64,000 nucleotides of DNA, from positions 24,628,927 through 24,692,926 of the forward strand of contig CM032668.1 in assembly GCA_019095985.1 (NCBI GenBank), written 5' to 3'. This DNA comes from Streblospio benedicti. Lineage: Eukaryota; Annelida; Polychaeta; Spionida; Spionidae. Positions 1 to 12,049 of this stretch are shown here, piece after piece. Under the pieces are notes generated by a model, which saw nothing but the letters and a program-made list of their open reading frames with translations, ran no database searches and was not told the origin of the DNA. A program made the translations under genes and the position numbers. Every line of letters begins with the position of its first letter. Within the stretch, counting starts at the first letter, position 1.

Positions 1-38
1 TTTTAAATATGCTTACGTATGTGGTATGTACTAATTAA

Positions 39-322
39 CCTCCAATTTCACATAGACAATGGTAGCTCCAGATGTTACACAACTCGCTAGAAGGTTAGTG
101 TCATTTCGAGGTGGATCCTGGGCGATCTGGGTCACATTTGGAGGAATGCTCGGACCGATTGGGTGGCGCACAATAGAACAATGGAGACATGAAACAGAAG
201 CGTCTGCTCCACCAGTTCTGTTGTGACCAATACTGCACGATGCTGCGCCATCAATGTGCACTTCCTGGAGCTATTTTAAACCTATCTTCTGGAGCTATCA
301 TCGTCTATGCGAAGTTTGGGGG
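39..322. mobile_element. Non-autonomous DNA transposon, TIR family 1, copy a
   Basis: Begins with CCAATTTCACATAGAC and ends with the imperfect reverse complement (ctatgcgaagtttgggg) at 305-322. The same termini bound copies at 29441-29930 and 33251-34070. No coding capacity. It lies about 70 bp past the GPCR stop codon and may overlap its 3' UTR. Confidence 0.7.
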
Positions 323-389
323 TAACATACGTAGGATACTGATAGATTAACACCGAGCGTCGATAAGACTGATTCTGTTGTGTGATCCT

Positions 390-1658
390 CTACACGGCCG
401 TGGTCGAGTATATCTGGTTGCGGCTCTGCGCGTCCGGCGAGAGACCGCCCGCGGCGTCGTCCTCGCCGTACAGCGGCGACGGCAGCGGCGGCGGCGGCGG
501 TGTCACGAGCAGCGGCTGCGCGTACGTGGGGCGACCGGGGGCCACGGCGGCGGGCGAGGGGCCGGCAGCGGCGCGGCGGCGGCACACGCACGAGAACAAA
601 CCGCGCACCTCTTGCCGGAAGTGGCGAGTCGTACACGTCAGTATGATGAATTTGCAACTAACGAAAACATACAATAACAGATAGCAAATTGCATTAGCAA
701 AATGCAGCTTGTCGTTCAGATCATTAGAGTACGTGACAAGCTCTAGTCCATTAGGGTGGACGAGGAAGTAGAATATTTTATATCCTAATTTTGGCAGCAA
801 CAGTGCGAGGTAGCACACGCAGATGATCAGGAATCCAAACTGCAGCTCCTTCGCCGACTTGCAGTCGAGCGCGTACGACTTCCACACGGTCTCCATGTCG
901 CGCACCTGGTCGTGGCGCCGGGCGCGCGTCGTCACCATCATCACGGTACATGAGAAGATGACGCAGTAGGGCACGAGGTCGCCGGCCGCCACGTCGAGCA
1001 CGGGCCACACCACCTTGCGGAACTCCTCGCTGTGCTGGTTGCCCTGGCGCGCCGCCGTGCACACCTCGCGCGACGACGCCGCCGACTTGTCCAACTTGAC
1101 GAGCGCGAACGTCCAGAAGTAGTGGGCGTTGAGGCAGACGACGAGCACCATGATGAGCAGGATGACGGCGCGGGCGCGCTCCAGGTTGCACATGCGCAGC
1201 AGGCGCGGCGGCTTGGTGACGATGATGGTGGTCTCCGTGACGAGCGCCACGAGCAGCCAGGCCGACAGGTGCAGCAGCACGTCCGTCACGAACGGGTACA
1301 TCTTGCACGTGCTGTTGGAGGCGAGCATCGCGACCTGGCGCAGGTTGACGCCCGTCATGGTCTCCACCCACAGCGTGCCGCACAGCAGGTACAGCACGGC
1401 CGTGTCCACCAGCACGCACACGAACACGTACAGACAGGTGGACAGCACGTGCCGGTACATGCGGCGCAGCACGAGCGCCGCCAGCACGTTGCCCACGGTG
1501 CCCACGGCGAGGAGGAGCGGGGGCGCGTACGTGTGCAGGTAGCGCAGCCCGCTCGCCACCGCGGACTCCCCGCCGCCGGACGAATAGTCCCACGACGACG
1601 AGACGTACCCGTCGTCGCCGCCGCCGCCGTCACTCTTCAAAGTCGCATCCGATGTCAT
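390..1658 (-). CDS. Intronless class A (rhodopsin-like) orphan GPCR
   Basis: A single open frame of 422 residues when started at the ATG at 1656-1658; the frame stays open further upstream (an in-frame GTG lies at 1680-1682), so an upstream exon cannot be excluded. After a glycine- and serine-rich extracellular tail (residues 1-42) come seven hydrophobic segments. TM1 carries Gly56-Asn57, TM2 has Asp85, Cys118 starts TM3 and can pair with a Cys in extracellular loop 2 (EVCTAAR). Asn115-Ser-Thr is a possible glycosylation site. The cytoplasmic tail is rich in Pro, Ala and Arg. Oddities: the TM3 end reads TETTIIV, so the DRY arginine is replaced by Thr, and the TM7 end reads SCKFIIL where NPxxY is expected. 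The layout resembles invertebrate peptide-type receptors, but ligand and subfamily cannot be named. The coding strand is very GC-rich against AT-rich flanks. Receptor class sure; function unknown. Confidence 0.88.
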   Translation of the reverse strand: MTSDATLKSDGGGGDDGYVSSSWDYSSGGGESAVASGLRYLHTYAPPLLLAVGTVGNVLAALVLRRMYRHVLSTCLYVFVCVLVDTAVLYLLCGTLWVETMTGVNLRQVAMLASNSTCKMYPFVTDVLLHLSAWLLVALVTETTIIVTKPPRLLRMCNLERARAVILLIMVLVVCLNAHYFWTFALVKLDKSAASSREVCTAARQGNQHSEEFRKVVWPVLDVAAGDLVPYCVIFSCTVMMVTTRARRHDQVRDMETVWKSYALDCKSAKELQFGFLIICVCYLALLLPKLGYKIFYFLVHPNGLELVTYSNDLNDKLHFANAICYLLLYVFVSCKFIILTCTTRHFRQEVRGLFSCVCRRRAAAGPSPAAVAPGRPTYAQPLLVTPPPPPLPSPLYGEDDAAGGLSPDAQSRNQIYSTTAV

Positions 1659-1740
1659 TGTTCCAGTTTCACAAAGATTCACTCGTTTATAGTAATAACA
1701 TACACTGACTGTGCCCGGTGCTAATGCCCTGGTGCAATAT

Positions 1741-1759
1741 GGCTGCTGCTGCTGCTGCT
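1741..1759. repeat. (GCT)n microsatellite upstream of the GPCR
   Basis: Six GCT units about 80 bp upstream of the GPCR start codon, inside the probable 5' UTR or promoter. Confidence 0.8.
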
Positions 1760-1985
1760 CGCGGTGTCCCCCGCTCCCACTCAGCTCACTTCACAGCCGT
1801 GTGCCGCCGCCGTCTACTCATTACTCTCATCTTGCCATGTTACCAGATTTGTGCATGTGCGCTTCTCAATGACAGCTACTTGTAACTATACGGTGCTGTT
1901 TTGGGGTGTTAGGAGCTAGGACAAAGGTTATAAATAATAGAGTAAACACAATGAATGTACGTTTATGTTATTACTGTGTTCACGC

Positions 1986-2788
1986 CGCTTCCACTGTCGG
2001 TCGGTGTTGGAGGAGTTTTGCGATGCTGGGTATTTCTGTTTTTGTAGACCAATTTTCAAACATGTGTATATTCAATTGTTGAACAAGTTCAATAGCTGTG
2101 TTAATTCAAATAAAACAGCTAGTTATTCATATCAACATCTATCAAAAATTACTAGTATATATCTCAATATTTCGACAACAAAGTCTGTTTGTCTTCGTCT
2201 TCGAATAGGACAGATTCGTACCAGTTGCCTGATGTGTACTTCCCTATACTGAAAAAGGAGGAGGATAGATAGGGGGGGAGCACTGACACACTTGCAATCC
2301 TGGAGTCATAGTGTTTGCATCATGACGTCACCCACACTCTCGAAAAAGACAGACTTTGTTGTCGAAATATTGAGATATATATTAGTAAATTGTGATAGCT
2401 GTTGATATGAAGAACTAACTGTTTTATTTTATCATGAATATTCAAGTAAGAAGACCATAGGTATTGGAGGATGAAGGAGATGTATTCTTTCTCTGAACGT
2501 AATGTCTTTAAGCAAGATGTATTGCTTTGACAGAGGAAATGGACGATGTAACTTTTGGGTACCAAATTATTGCATCTCATTACCGGCTGGACAAGCTGCT
2601 ATTATTGTGATATTAACAAACGATGTATAATCTATCTAACAGTGCATGTAGCATAGGCCTACTTGAAATATATTACCAGTGACAAATATCGTGTATTTTT
2701 ACTAAATGCTCACAGCATGTTGCCACTAGCTCCCAACACCACATTACAATACCCAACTGTTAACATGAGGAGACTGACAGTTGAAGCG
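1986..2788. mobile_element. Inverted-repeat DNA element of about 800 bp
   Basis: The ends are inverted copies (cgcttccactgtc at the left, gacagttgaagcg at the right). Inside is a second pair of long arms (about 2100-2190 and 2345-2440) around words such as ttcgacaacaaagtctg. The right half recurs inverted at 57338-57710 in a TEP1 intron. No open frame of note, so non-autonomous. Confidence 0.65.
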
Positions 2789-2800
2789 TTATGATTGTTA

Positions 2801-3196
2801 GGGACCATTCAGTATTTATGTCAGGGTGGGGTAGGAGGATTTTAGGGCGGGCCATGAACTTTTGTCACAATGTTTGTAGAGGGGGGCTATCAATTTTTTC
2901 ACACACTTTTGAGGGGGGTATCATTTTTTTCACAGAAAATTTGCCCCTATTTTTCATAGATTCTGTACTAAAATTAACTGGTTTTTATATTATGGATATC
3001 CATCAAATAGGATTTTAGTTAACTGACAATGATTGTGTTAACTGTAAGGGGTGGGTGGGTCATCAATCTTTGTCACATGAAATTGAGGGGGGTTACAAAC
3101 TTTTTCACAGAAGTTTGAGGAGGGGACTATTAATTTTTTCACAGAAATTTAGGAAAATCCTCCTACCCCACCCTGTCATAAATACTGAATGGTCCC
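2801..3196. mobile_element. MITE with GGGACCATTCAG termini, 3-bp target duplication
   Basis: About 40 bp of near-perfect terminal inverted repeat (GGGACCATTCAGTATTTATG at the left, its complement at the right), flanked by TTA on both sides. The interior is repeated ttttttcacac/gagggggg motifs. A shorter relative lies at 42990-43176. The 3-bp duplication suggests a PIF/Harbinger-like mover; that is inference. Confidence 0.8.
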
Positions 3197-4068
3197 TTAT
3201 GTTGTGGTGAGTTGTCAGTGTGTTATGCATGGATATGTAACCTGTGAGGTCTTCGTTGTCTTTGTATAAATACTTGTTGTTTATTGTTTGAAGGCATAAC
3301 TACAAAAACGGCTATATAACATAAATGATCATGTTCTACCATCTGTTTTTTGAACAACGTTAACTGGTTTAAATATAGCTTTTGTGCATAAATAGATTCA
3401 GATTAGAGGGTTTCAAATTGCACCAGAAGGGAGCAAGGTGTATACACACATGAAGCTGTAAGGCTGTAGAAAGATTGAATGAAAAAAGCAGTGTATATAA
3501 TTTTTAAAAAAAAACACTTCTAATATACAGAGGTTACATCGTTTGTTCTATTATATCGAATGCTTTAGCGTTCCCCACTATTGTCCAGACTATATGGTAG
3601 GGCAGATTTTTTAATGTCCACATATATTTGCTCAGCTCTGTTGCGCTTCTTATTGGTTCCTTCTCGAAAGACTGCGTGTGGTTAGCAAAAAACCTCTGTG
3701 TATTAGAAAGTTTTTTTTTTATTATTATATATAACAATAAAATGGCCACCTAAAACAAAAGATTCTGAGCTGCTGAGCACATGCAGGCATAAGAGCAAAT
3801 TCCTCCTAAAACGTATAGTGTAGTGATTTAAAAATCGATTGCTGAATATAAATCAAGCATTGCAAACTATATTCTATTTATGTATAACATGGTACTGCTA
3901 AATGGTGTATGTTTAATGTATACATCATACTACACAATGACTTCCTGATGATTGCATCCTCTTAAGGAATGCATGAAACAACTTTATAGAAGTATATAGT
4001 AGCATGTGTTTTCATTAATAAACTAGCCAAAGTTATGATAGAGAACTACTGCTACTACATTCAAAGGT
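3197..4068. other. Non-coding stretch, nothing recognised
   Basis: AT-rich sequence between a MITE and the LINE. Short open frames only; no splice-bounded exon, RNA gene or clear repeat seen. Confidence 0.5.
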
Positions 4069-5605
4069 TTATATGTCAACTGAAGCAGGTGTCCCAGTTT
4101 CTGGGGTAGGCAGCTGACAGCAGTGTCTCACACCAGCTCTCCACGCGTCTCTAATGAGAGCGTCTGTATTAAAAAGGCTGTTCTCCTTCAATTCGGATTT
4201 CACACATGCCATCCAAGTCTTTCTTCGATGCCCTATACCCGACAACTAGAGCTCTCCACGTCCATGAAAAAGTTGATGCAAGAGAGGGGTTGTTGCATAT
4301 GTCCATACCATCTGATACAACGAGAGCGCAGTTTGGAGGACACCTCCACAAGCGCTGATAGTTTGTGGGGCATAGTGGAAAAGGTATCATCATCCGGTTT
4401 AATTCCGTAAATCCAACGTATCATGGATCTGTCATTGCGACGCACCCGCAGAAGGTCTGCAGCAGATGTTGCCCATGTTTCACTACCATGAAGCAAGGCA
4501 GCATGGACACAGGCTGAAAACATTTTCCCATGTTTTTTTTTTTTTTTTTTCAGAATAGGGAGCAGGGTCTTGAACTTTAACATTGCAGTATTGCATCTGC
4601 ACCCCAGTTCTGTGGCAATATAACCATAGTGATGTGTCCCTAGTTTTGCTGGGTGTGTATCTGGTGCTGAATGCATCGTCCTCAGTAGCATAATGTCTAC
4701 AAGATAGCATAAATTGGACACTACATGAAGCATGGACCTATCCCCTTTAATCTCGATAACTGGTCTATCATCCATCGGACAAGCTTCACCCTGACATTTT
4801 AGACATGCATAGTCTGCATCCATAGCTTGCGCTACGAGCAGGCGATGCTACACCTACATCACTGCGGCACACGGCACATGAACACTTGCCAGAGTCCTTG
4901 AGAACGTCAAGACCAATACCAGGCACCATTATCTTAGTCGTCATGTTGACTTTTAAGATAGTTTTGCTCTATGGTCTCCTTTCAGGCTTTCAGCTATGCA
5001 ATACACTCATCCTTTGAGTTAGCTATGACCACCAGGTCATCCGCATATACAGTGTAGTAGTTCCCAAGCCATACCAGAAAGGAACTCACATGATAAGGCC
5101 TCTTGTATGGTGATAAATAGTAGAGCGCTAAGGACAGAGCCCCGATTCACACTGACTCCGACGATACTTCTCACTGTGCTGTCCGTTAACTCCCAATCCA
5201 CTTCTGGCATAGGAAAACATGACCTGAATTACACAATCTGCCCATTCCTTCACCCCTACACTCAGCAGTGCACACCACGGGACTTTTCTTGGTACACGGA
5301 TAAAAGCTTTCTCAAGATCGACAAACACAAGATAGAGTGGTTTGTTGCCAACAAGGTACTTCTCTTGTACTTGGCACACTGTGAAGATGGCATCAGTCGT
5401 GCCTTGACCTGGGACAAATCCGAACTGCATTGGTCGACCGTAGAACAGATGAAAGAGTCCATCACCCTCTCAAACAACTTCATTACTTGGCTGGTGAGCT
5501 TAAGTCCACGGTAGTTGCCATGGTCAAGAGCGTCTCCTTTACATTTGTAGAGATTCAGGATGAAACTCTCCTCTCAATCCCTAGGAATGTCACGTTCTTT
5601 CCAAA
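4069..5605 (-). mobile_element. LINE (non-LTR retrotransposon), 3' part of the reverse transcriptase ORF, broken
   Basis: Read on the minus strand, pieces in different frames give the reverse-transcriptase sequence: GDALDHGNYRGLKL near 5530, FGFVPGQGTTDAIF at about 5420 and VFVDLEKAF at about 5320. The catalytic YADD lies at 5036-5047, followed by LVVIANS. The C-terminal part (4233-4823) has RRNDRSMIRWIYGIKP and RWYGHM, and a TAA at 4069-4071 probably ends the ORF. Breaks: a stop where RDWEES is expected near 5580, a frame change between STVDQ and MQFGF near 5430, a stop plus frame change near 4233, and a poly-T run near 4540. The 5' part and any endonuclease domain are missing. The clade is not resolved; it is the family common in marine invertebrates. 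A scrap of a relative lies at 10727-10935. Confidence 0.85.
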
Positions 5606-5608
5606 GGG

Positions 5609-5890
5609 TGCCATGTCTCCGTGAAAAGGGAAAGGAGAAGGCAATTAAGATTGATGTAGCCAAAGTAATGATTTAATGATGCTGTTGTAATTTTTGTCTT
5701 TTTACTTCATGGATGATAGTGTTGACAAAGAAAGTCAATATAGCAATGTGTGTCTTGAATCTGCGACGGTGTGACAAACGGCATTAATATTGGGAGATGG
5801 CTGAATGATGGGAGAGAGGCAAGAAACACATTTGGAGATGAAAGAACAAGGGAAAAATGGGAGATGAGAGATTGGCAACCCTTATGCACG
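5609..5890 (+). repeat. Dispersed repeat, copy 1 (GTGCCATGTCTCCG start)
   Basis: Aligns over about 280 bp with 15508-15794, both starting GTGCCATGTCTCCG and ending in gggagatg-type purine-rich sequence followed by a CA-rich tail. Here the tail is a short cacgccc run. It starts at the 5' edge of the LINE fragment, so the two may have been joined by insertion or truncation. Family unknown. Confidence 0.7.
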
Positions 5891-7128
5891 CCCACGCCCA
5901 CGCCCATCCCCACTCCACCCTCTTTTTTAATCATATGGATTTGGAAGAAACTGCTCGCGTTAGCAAATTTGCTTTGTCTTCAAGAACCATCAACCTTTCT
6001 CAATAACATTTCAGCAGCTCTCTTTTTTTTAATACGAAATTTCTTAGGGACTGCACTCTTGTACTGACTACACTGATTATATGTTTAAGTTGACAAACTA
6101 ATCCTTCATTTCCTTCAACTTCACTATTAATGAGATGCCCCGGCATCTGCCGAACATGTCTGATTCTACCATCAGTTTGTATCCATTGTCTAATTTTTCT
6201 TTAATAAATCACATAACAAAAATAATTAATAAGATATACAGCACTGGCAAATCTAAAACATTAGCAACCACACATGTACAGTAACCCTTGTCCCAGCAAC
6301 AGTGACTTAAACAGTAACCCTCGGCAAAGATTTTTAGTAACCCTCGTCATCACATATTTGTTCAAATTGACTACCACATAATATACCCGAACCGACAGGT
6401 GTTTGTACGGCCATATTGACGAGGTCTACTGCAGTAGACCTCGTCAGGTTTACCACAGTGAAGATGCCACCGTCTAGTAGGCACTGGCAAGTGAAGTGTA
6501 CCTTGCACAGGACCATTCTACATTTTTCAAATTGGTTCAATACTAGCATAAGAAGGGTTCCTCGAAATGGTGCCACGTGTTTGTGGTCATATTTAGCACA
6601 TTCTGAAAAGTTCCTGTGTTATTGTTTGATATGAAGTCCATAAAGAAGAAATGTGGGTGTATCTCGTGTTGATAGATAAGAATTTTCAATGCGTCACTTT
6701 TCCAAGTAAAAGTAGCACTATAAGAAATGGTCATCGTTGGTGTTAAATTCGGCAATTTTGGCACTTTGTCGATGAACCATTAATTACACAAGTTGCCATT
6801 TATGCGCTTGACACGGCACATTTATTGGTGAAAAAAGGACCAAATTCATCTCTACTTCTTCTATTTTCTCATTCTGTTGTTTTAAAAGTAAACATCTAAA
6901 ATTTACAGTTTGATATTACTAGATTGATTGTGGACATTTTAAATTTTCTTGGGCTCTATTCAGATATTTAATGAACCTTTGCTAAATAATTACTAGACAC
7001 TGTCTTATACAAAACTTTTGGCTTCCACCAAAGGTGTTCACACAATAAGACATTGTTAACTACTTCCAATTATTCTTGATGCCCTAAAGTTATATTAATA
7101 AATATTTGTAATATTTGTATTTTTTCAG
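5891..7128. other. Non-coding stretch upstream of the lectin-like exon
   Basis: AT-rich, no recognised gene. A short palindrome (gacgaggtctactgcagtag and its complement) lies at about 6418-6446. No upstream exon of the lectin-like gene was found here. Confidence 0.45.
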
Positions 7129-7980
7129 AGCATGAATATGTCGACTATGTTATTGGTGTTACTAATAAAGATCCAGAGCAAGAAATACCAATGCGAGGAA
7201 GATATAAAGAATATAATATAGCCCATGGTGCTGATACACCAAGCGGTGAAACCATGGTTACAACTTGTACATTTCCATCGCCTCGGGCACGCTATGTTAT
7301 TGTTCAATATGCGAACTTTTTTCATGCAGCGCACCTCAGGTTTTCTGAAGTACAAGTTTACGGTGGGTGAAGTTCTACATATACATGTGTTTATATATCC
7401 CATTATTAAATCTCCCCAGCCGAAGTCCAAAGGGGGATTTCTTGCTTTGCTTCTGTCCGTCCGTAAGTCCGTATTCGGGCGAATAAACAGGCTGATAACT
7501 CGAAGACTACTTGAGCTATTGACTTGCAAATTGAATATGTCTTGTTTGAAGAAAAAGTACCTCGTAAAAAATTTTGTTTGTACATTTGCCTACTTTTGAC
7601 GAACTTACGAGCGTTATGCAATAAAATTTGTTACCACGCTACAAACTATTACGTAATTGTGTTTTTCTGTCTCCTGGCAACAGTTTATGACTTATCATCA
7701 CCAAACTTCACATTTGGTATGTCTATATCACTCTCCTCACATGATTTGATATTGGTGTACTTTGGTATATGAAACATATTAGTTCATCTTTCTTTGCTCA
7801 CAACACTAGATTTTTTTAAATACATTTACAGTTTCGCCAAACAACTGTTGGCATCCTCAGAATGTTCTTCCCGCGCAATGTCACAAGTCAAATATTCTGA
7901 TCCTGAACGAGGATGGAATCATGAACTCGCGAGTTGGTGGTGCCCCCGTCCCTGTTCATAACCTGCTTGCAAAAAAGTGA
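7129..7980 (+). CDS. Lectin-like (galactose-binding domain) gene remnant, two exons
   Basis: Exon 7129-7362 follows a TTTTTCAG acceptor and ends at G|gtgggt. It is phase 1 at both ends, as in shuffled extracellular modules, and encodes 77 whole codons ending ARYVIVQYANFFHAAHLRFS and then EVQVYG. That last motif is the typical closing strand of F5/8C or F-type lectin (FTP) domains. Exon 7832-7980 follows an acag acceptor and joins in frame (VSPNNCWHPQ..AQC) to a TGA at 7978-7980, but its last residues fall in a hairpin element (7943-8061), so the end may be secondary. The N-terminal half of the domain was not found upstream. The intron 7363-7831 holds a dispersed repeat with tccgtccgtaagtccg. 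Could be the 3' end of a live gene or a relic; family by motif only. Confidence 0.4.
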
Positions 7981-8061
7981 ATGGAAAACTAGGACCATCA
8001 AAGAGTCTGTACACATCCGAACCTGCAAGCAGGTTATGAACAGGGACAAGGGGGGGGGGGG
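7943..8061. mobile_element. Hairpin element (short MITE)
   Basis: Arms ccctgttcataacctgcttg and its complement surround about 60 bp. The outer edges are C and G runs (ccccc on the left, G12 on the right). It overlaps the possible last exon of the lectin-like gene. Confidence 0.6.
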
Positions 8062-10726
8062 GAATCTAACATGTTTTTTTAAGTAAATGACAAATCTCTT
8101 TAATAAAAGTATCTATTATCTTGAAGATTATCTATTTTTGAATGAAAGAGTGTCGTAATAATTGTATTTTTGTATGTAAGTTAATAGGAAAATGCTTCCA
8201 AAGATTTCCAAACCTATGACCATATAAGGTAATGTTTACATTCGAAAGGGAGATTCACGGTACTTACAAATAGTGTCAGGGGGGTGCTTTTGTACGTCAT
8301 TGAATCAACGTAAACATCGCGGTTTTCTTTTCCATCACATTGGAGTTCTAATTCACTCCCACGCAGTTCATATGTGCTAGATACGCCAAACCCACAAACA
8401 AATGTGACTACTGGTGATAGTCACTCTTATTTACAAAATAATCGACAGCCATAAGAGAATGTGCGCACATCTTCTTAACGTTGTGCATACTACATACTGC
8501 AGAAATGTCTTTTTAAATGTCTGCAGTCTATTGCTTAACGTATATCGTTTGCCTTGCATTGAATCGGCTAGATTACCAATACATGATATATCTACAACTT
8601 ACAGGTAAGGTACCTGTTAGACGGATATAAATCTAAGTAAATGCACACATATCATACATATATATAAAAGATGCATGTTTGCATTTAAAATATCCTATGA
8701 TGGATTTAAAATAATTGATTATAAATCTACTGAAACAAAAAATAACAGTATGTTGCATTAAAATTTATCTGGAAATATTATTTTTCTTTTGAGTATTGAA
8801 TCACTATGCGCTCACCATGTCAGGTTTTTGTAAGTTTACATTTTTATGACAATGTCCAAATATATTATACAAATGAGAGAAGTAATGCTCAGCAACCTGC
8901 TGGCCCGTGCTATGACTTGTCATTATTATATTATGTATACATAAGCAGTTGCTTAAGGCCCAACCCCCTCATATTATGTCTTGTTTATGTGCAGAAAATT
9001 CGCGATTTTAATAAAATATTAGGCACTATGGGAATACCAGCAGAGGAACACAGGCCGCAAAATCCAGCCTTGGAAGTTTACATTCTTGCAGTATCAACAT
9101 ATTTTGTACAATGACGCTCGCACGCACAAGGACAGATGTTTGGTTTGTGTCTTCTAAAATGGATATTTGATAACAATTCAAATGTCGGATCACAGATAAG
9201 GTGTTTGACAGCAGTCTCATGAAAGCTGGGCTCCGTATATTGTGTGTTTCTTTGAAAACAATAAAATGTGGTGTCAACTACGCAGATATTTTGCCGATCC
9301 TGGGAATAAGCAACCAATGTTTTAAAACGTTTTCACTCAGAAATGTTGTAAGTAAACATCTATTATGCATTGAATCGGATTCAGTAGTAAATTTTACATA
9401 GGTGAATGAAGAAATACGCAGTTTTATAAGCTCCACAATCTTAAATATTGAACTATTCCCGTTTTGATAAACGTACATTCTCAGACATACCACCGGATTT
9501 CAAGTGGCAAACTGTTAAACGTACCTTGACATTTCTATGTAAATTTTGAGAAATTGAAGTATCATTGTTTTTATTTGTGTAATGATTACTTCTCGGTAGC
9601 CGATATGAAAGTGTTACGTTATCCATCATTGAGTACAGTAGGTGCAGTGACCACGTTTATCAACATTACGTGTGACGTAGTTATCTGAACGTGATGTACG
9701 TAATTCGTTCAAAACCATCCGGTGCGTTTTGCTGAATTTCGTGCTGAATTTCTGGTTGAATTCTAAGTTGAGTTCATAGCCTACAGACTTCGTGTGTATA
9801 GTCTTAACCAACCCAATCGGGGCTTAGGATAAATATAGCCCTGTGGGTTTATAATCTTATATTTTTTATAAAACATTGGTTGCCATATATTTCGAATGTG
9901 TACACTTTCTCCCAATAGTAGATACTTTTTTATACTCTGCCATTCTTGCAATATATTTATATTCTCTGTCTATGTCATTTTAATAGTTTACACTCTCACT
10001 GATAATTATCATACCTTTAATCTCTATACTTTTTTCCCTTTGGTACTTAAGTTATACAGAGCTTGATTGAATACTGCTTTATTGTGAATAAATAGTATGT
10101 GTTTTAGGGGAGTTGTTCTGTGGTCTTGAAGGAGAAAGGAATGGTTTTAGATGTCAGAGTTGTTCTTGACATTTAGAAGAAGGGAGAATAAAATTTGATA
10201 ATTTTTCATGCGCGTTATTTCACGTGCATTTACATAACCAACATGAACTCATTAAGGATATACAGTTTCTTGTGACGTTGGTGTCCCTATATAATATGTT
10301 GAATCCAGAACCTATAAAATATCATCTGAATGATAGTCTTTGAAAAGTTCTTGAATTTTGTTAAACTGGTAATTTCATTGTTGTTTGAGTTCAGATTACA
10401 TTATGGAATATAATGTAGATAAATTAATGAATAGATAATTAAAAACTATACCCATTTTTTATTCATTATTAATTTTGTAATTTTTACTGACAATCTTGCT
10501 ATGTGTATTATATCATGGTTTGATCTACTTTTAAGATCATATAAACTGCCATCAACAGGTAAGTTGTGATATCGGAAGTAGGTTAACTTGTTTTTTTCCA
10601 ATTTTATGATTGATTTTTTAAAACATTGTTTAGTATTAATGGTATGATAAGAATCCCTAAAAGTCTTTGAAAAGCTATTGGATAGTAGCATAAGATACCA
10701 AGTCTCTGTGAATGATATGCAAATCT
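8062..10726. other. Non-coding stretch, nothing recognised
   Basis: 2.7 kb of AT-rich DNA. Small open frames occur on both strands but show no domain, no splice-bounded exon and no codon bias. No repeat with clear ends was seen. Confidence 0.45.
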
Positions 10727-10935
10727 GGTGTTATGTCAAGCAGAGAACCCTCAGGCACCATCTTCATACTTAACATAAAAAATAACATAATGTCAATAAA
10801 AACTACATGTACTTTGCTTCTGTGGATCTTGAAAAAGTGTTTGGTAGAGCTCTCATATCAATACTGTGGTGGGCATTGAGAAAACTAGGTTCCTCCCCAT
10901 ATGGCTGTTGTGTATTGGATGAATGTGCTGTACAT
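10727..10935 (+). mobile_element. LINE reverse-transcriptase scrap
   Basis: In one plus-strand frame: YFASVDLEKVFGRALISILW and WALRKLG, the same region as VFVDLEKAF in the LINE at 4069-5605. The preceding codons match the family only in another frame (SGTIFIL), so at least one frame change is present. It runs directly into the minisatellite arm of the foldback element. Confidence 0.65.
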
Positions 10936-10939
10936 AGCA

Positions 10940-11900
10940 GGGGAGCCCGAAGCCCCCACTTTCCCCCTCATAGCTGACTAACAGGCCCCATTTTCCCTCT
11001 CCTACCTGACTAACGGGCCCTTCTTTCCCACTCCTAGCTGACTAACAGCGCCCACTTCCCCCTCATAGCTGACTAACAGGCCCCATTTTCCCTCTCCTAC
11101 CTGACTAACGGGCCCTTCTTTCCCACTCCTAGCTGACTAACAGCCCCCACTTCCCCCTCATAGCTGACTAATAGCCCCCACTTTCCCCTCATAGCTGACT
11201 AACAGGCCCCACTTTCCCTCTCCTACCTGACTAACAGTCCCCATTTCCCCCCTCCTAGCTGACTAACAGGCCCCTCTTTCCCCCTCCTAGCTGACTAACA
11301 GTCCCCTTTCCCCTCTAGCTGACTAACAGCCCCACTTAGCTGACTAACAGGCCCCACTTTCCCCCTCCTACCTGACTAACAGGCCCCATTTTCCCCTCCT
11401 AGCTGACTAACAGCCCCCCACTTTCCCCTCCTAGCTGACTAACAGCCCCCATTTCCCCCCTCCTAGCTGACTAACAGGCCCCCTCTTTCCTGCTCCTAGC
11501 TGACTAACAGTCCCCATTTCCCCCCTCCTAGCTGACTAACAGGCCCCTCTTTCCCCCTCCTAGCTGACTAACAGTCCCCTTTTCCCCCCTCTAGCTACTA
11601 ACAGTCCCCTTTCTCCTAGCTGACTAACAGCCCCCACTTTCCCCCTTATAGCTGACTATTAGCCCCCACTTTCCCCCTCATACCTGACTAACAGGCCCCA
11701 TTTTCCCCCTCCTAGCTGACTAACAGCTCCCTCTTTCCCCATCCTAGCTGACTAACAGCTCCCTCTTTCCACCTCCTAGCTGACTAACAGGCCCCACTTT
11801 CTCCCCTCTTAGATGACTAACAGCCCCCTCTTTTCCCCTCCTAGCTGACTAACAGTCCCCTCTTTCTACCTCCTAGCGGACTAACAGGCCACTCTTTGCC
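10940..11900. repeat. 32-bp minisatellite, left arm of the foldback element
   Basis: About 30 imperfect tandem units of 31-33 bp, consensus core CTAGCTGACTAACAG followed by a C-rich, T-punctuated stretch. The opposite strand has G-runs spaced to allow G-quadruplexes. Confidence 0.9.
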
Positions 11901-12049
11901 CTCATTATGTCTAGTTAATGATTCTGCTAACTCTTTTGACACACACATTATTATTATTATCATTAATGTTCATTCTTGTTGTTACCCAACTTATCATCAT
12001 TTATCATTTACCCCAATAGTTTTATCTCAAATATTTACTTCTATTTGTT

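Noticed and set aside
778-1724. Open frames overlapping the GPCR in other frames and on the plus strand
   Set aside because: Arg/Ala/His-rich shadows of the GC-rich GPCR exon, without domains.
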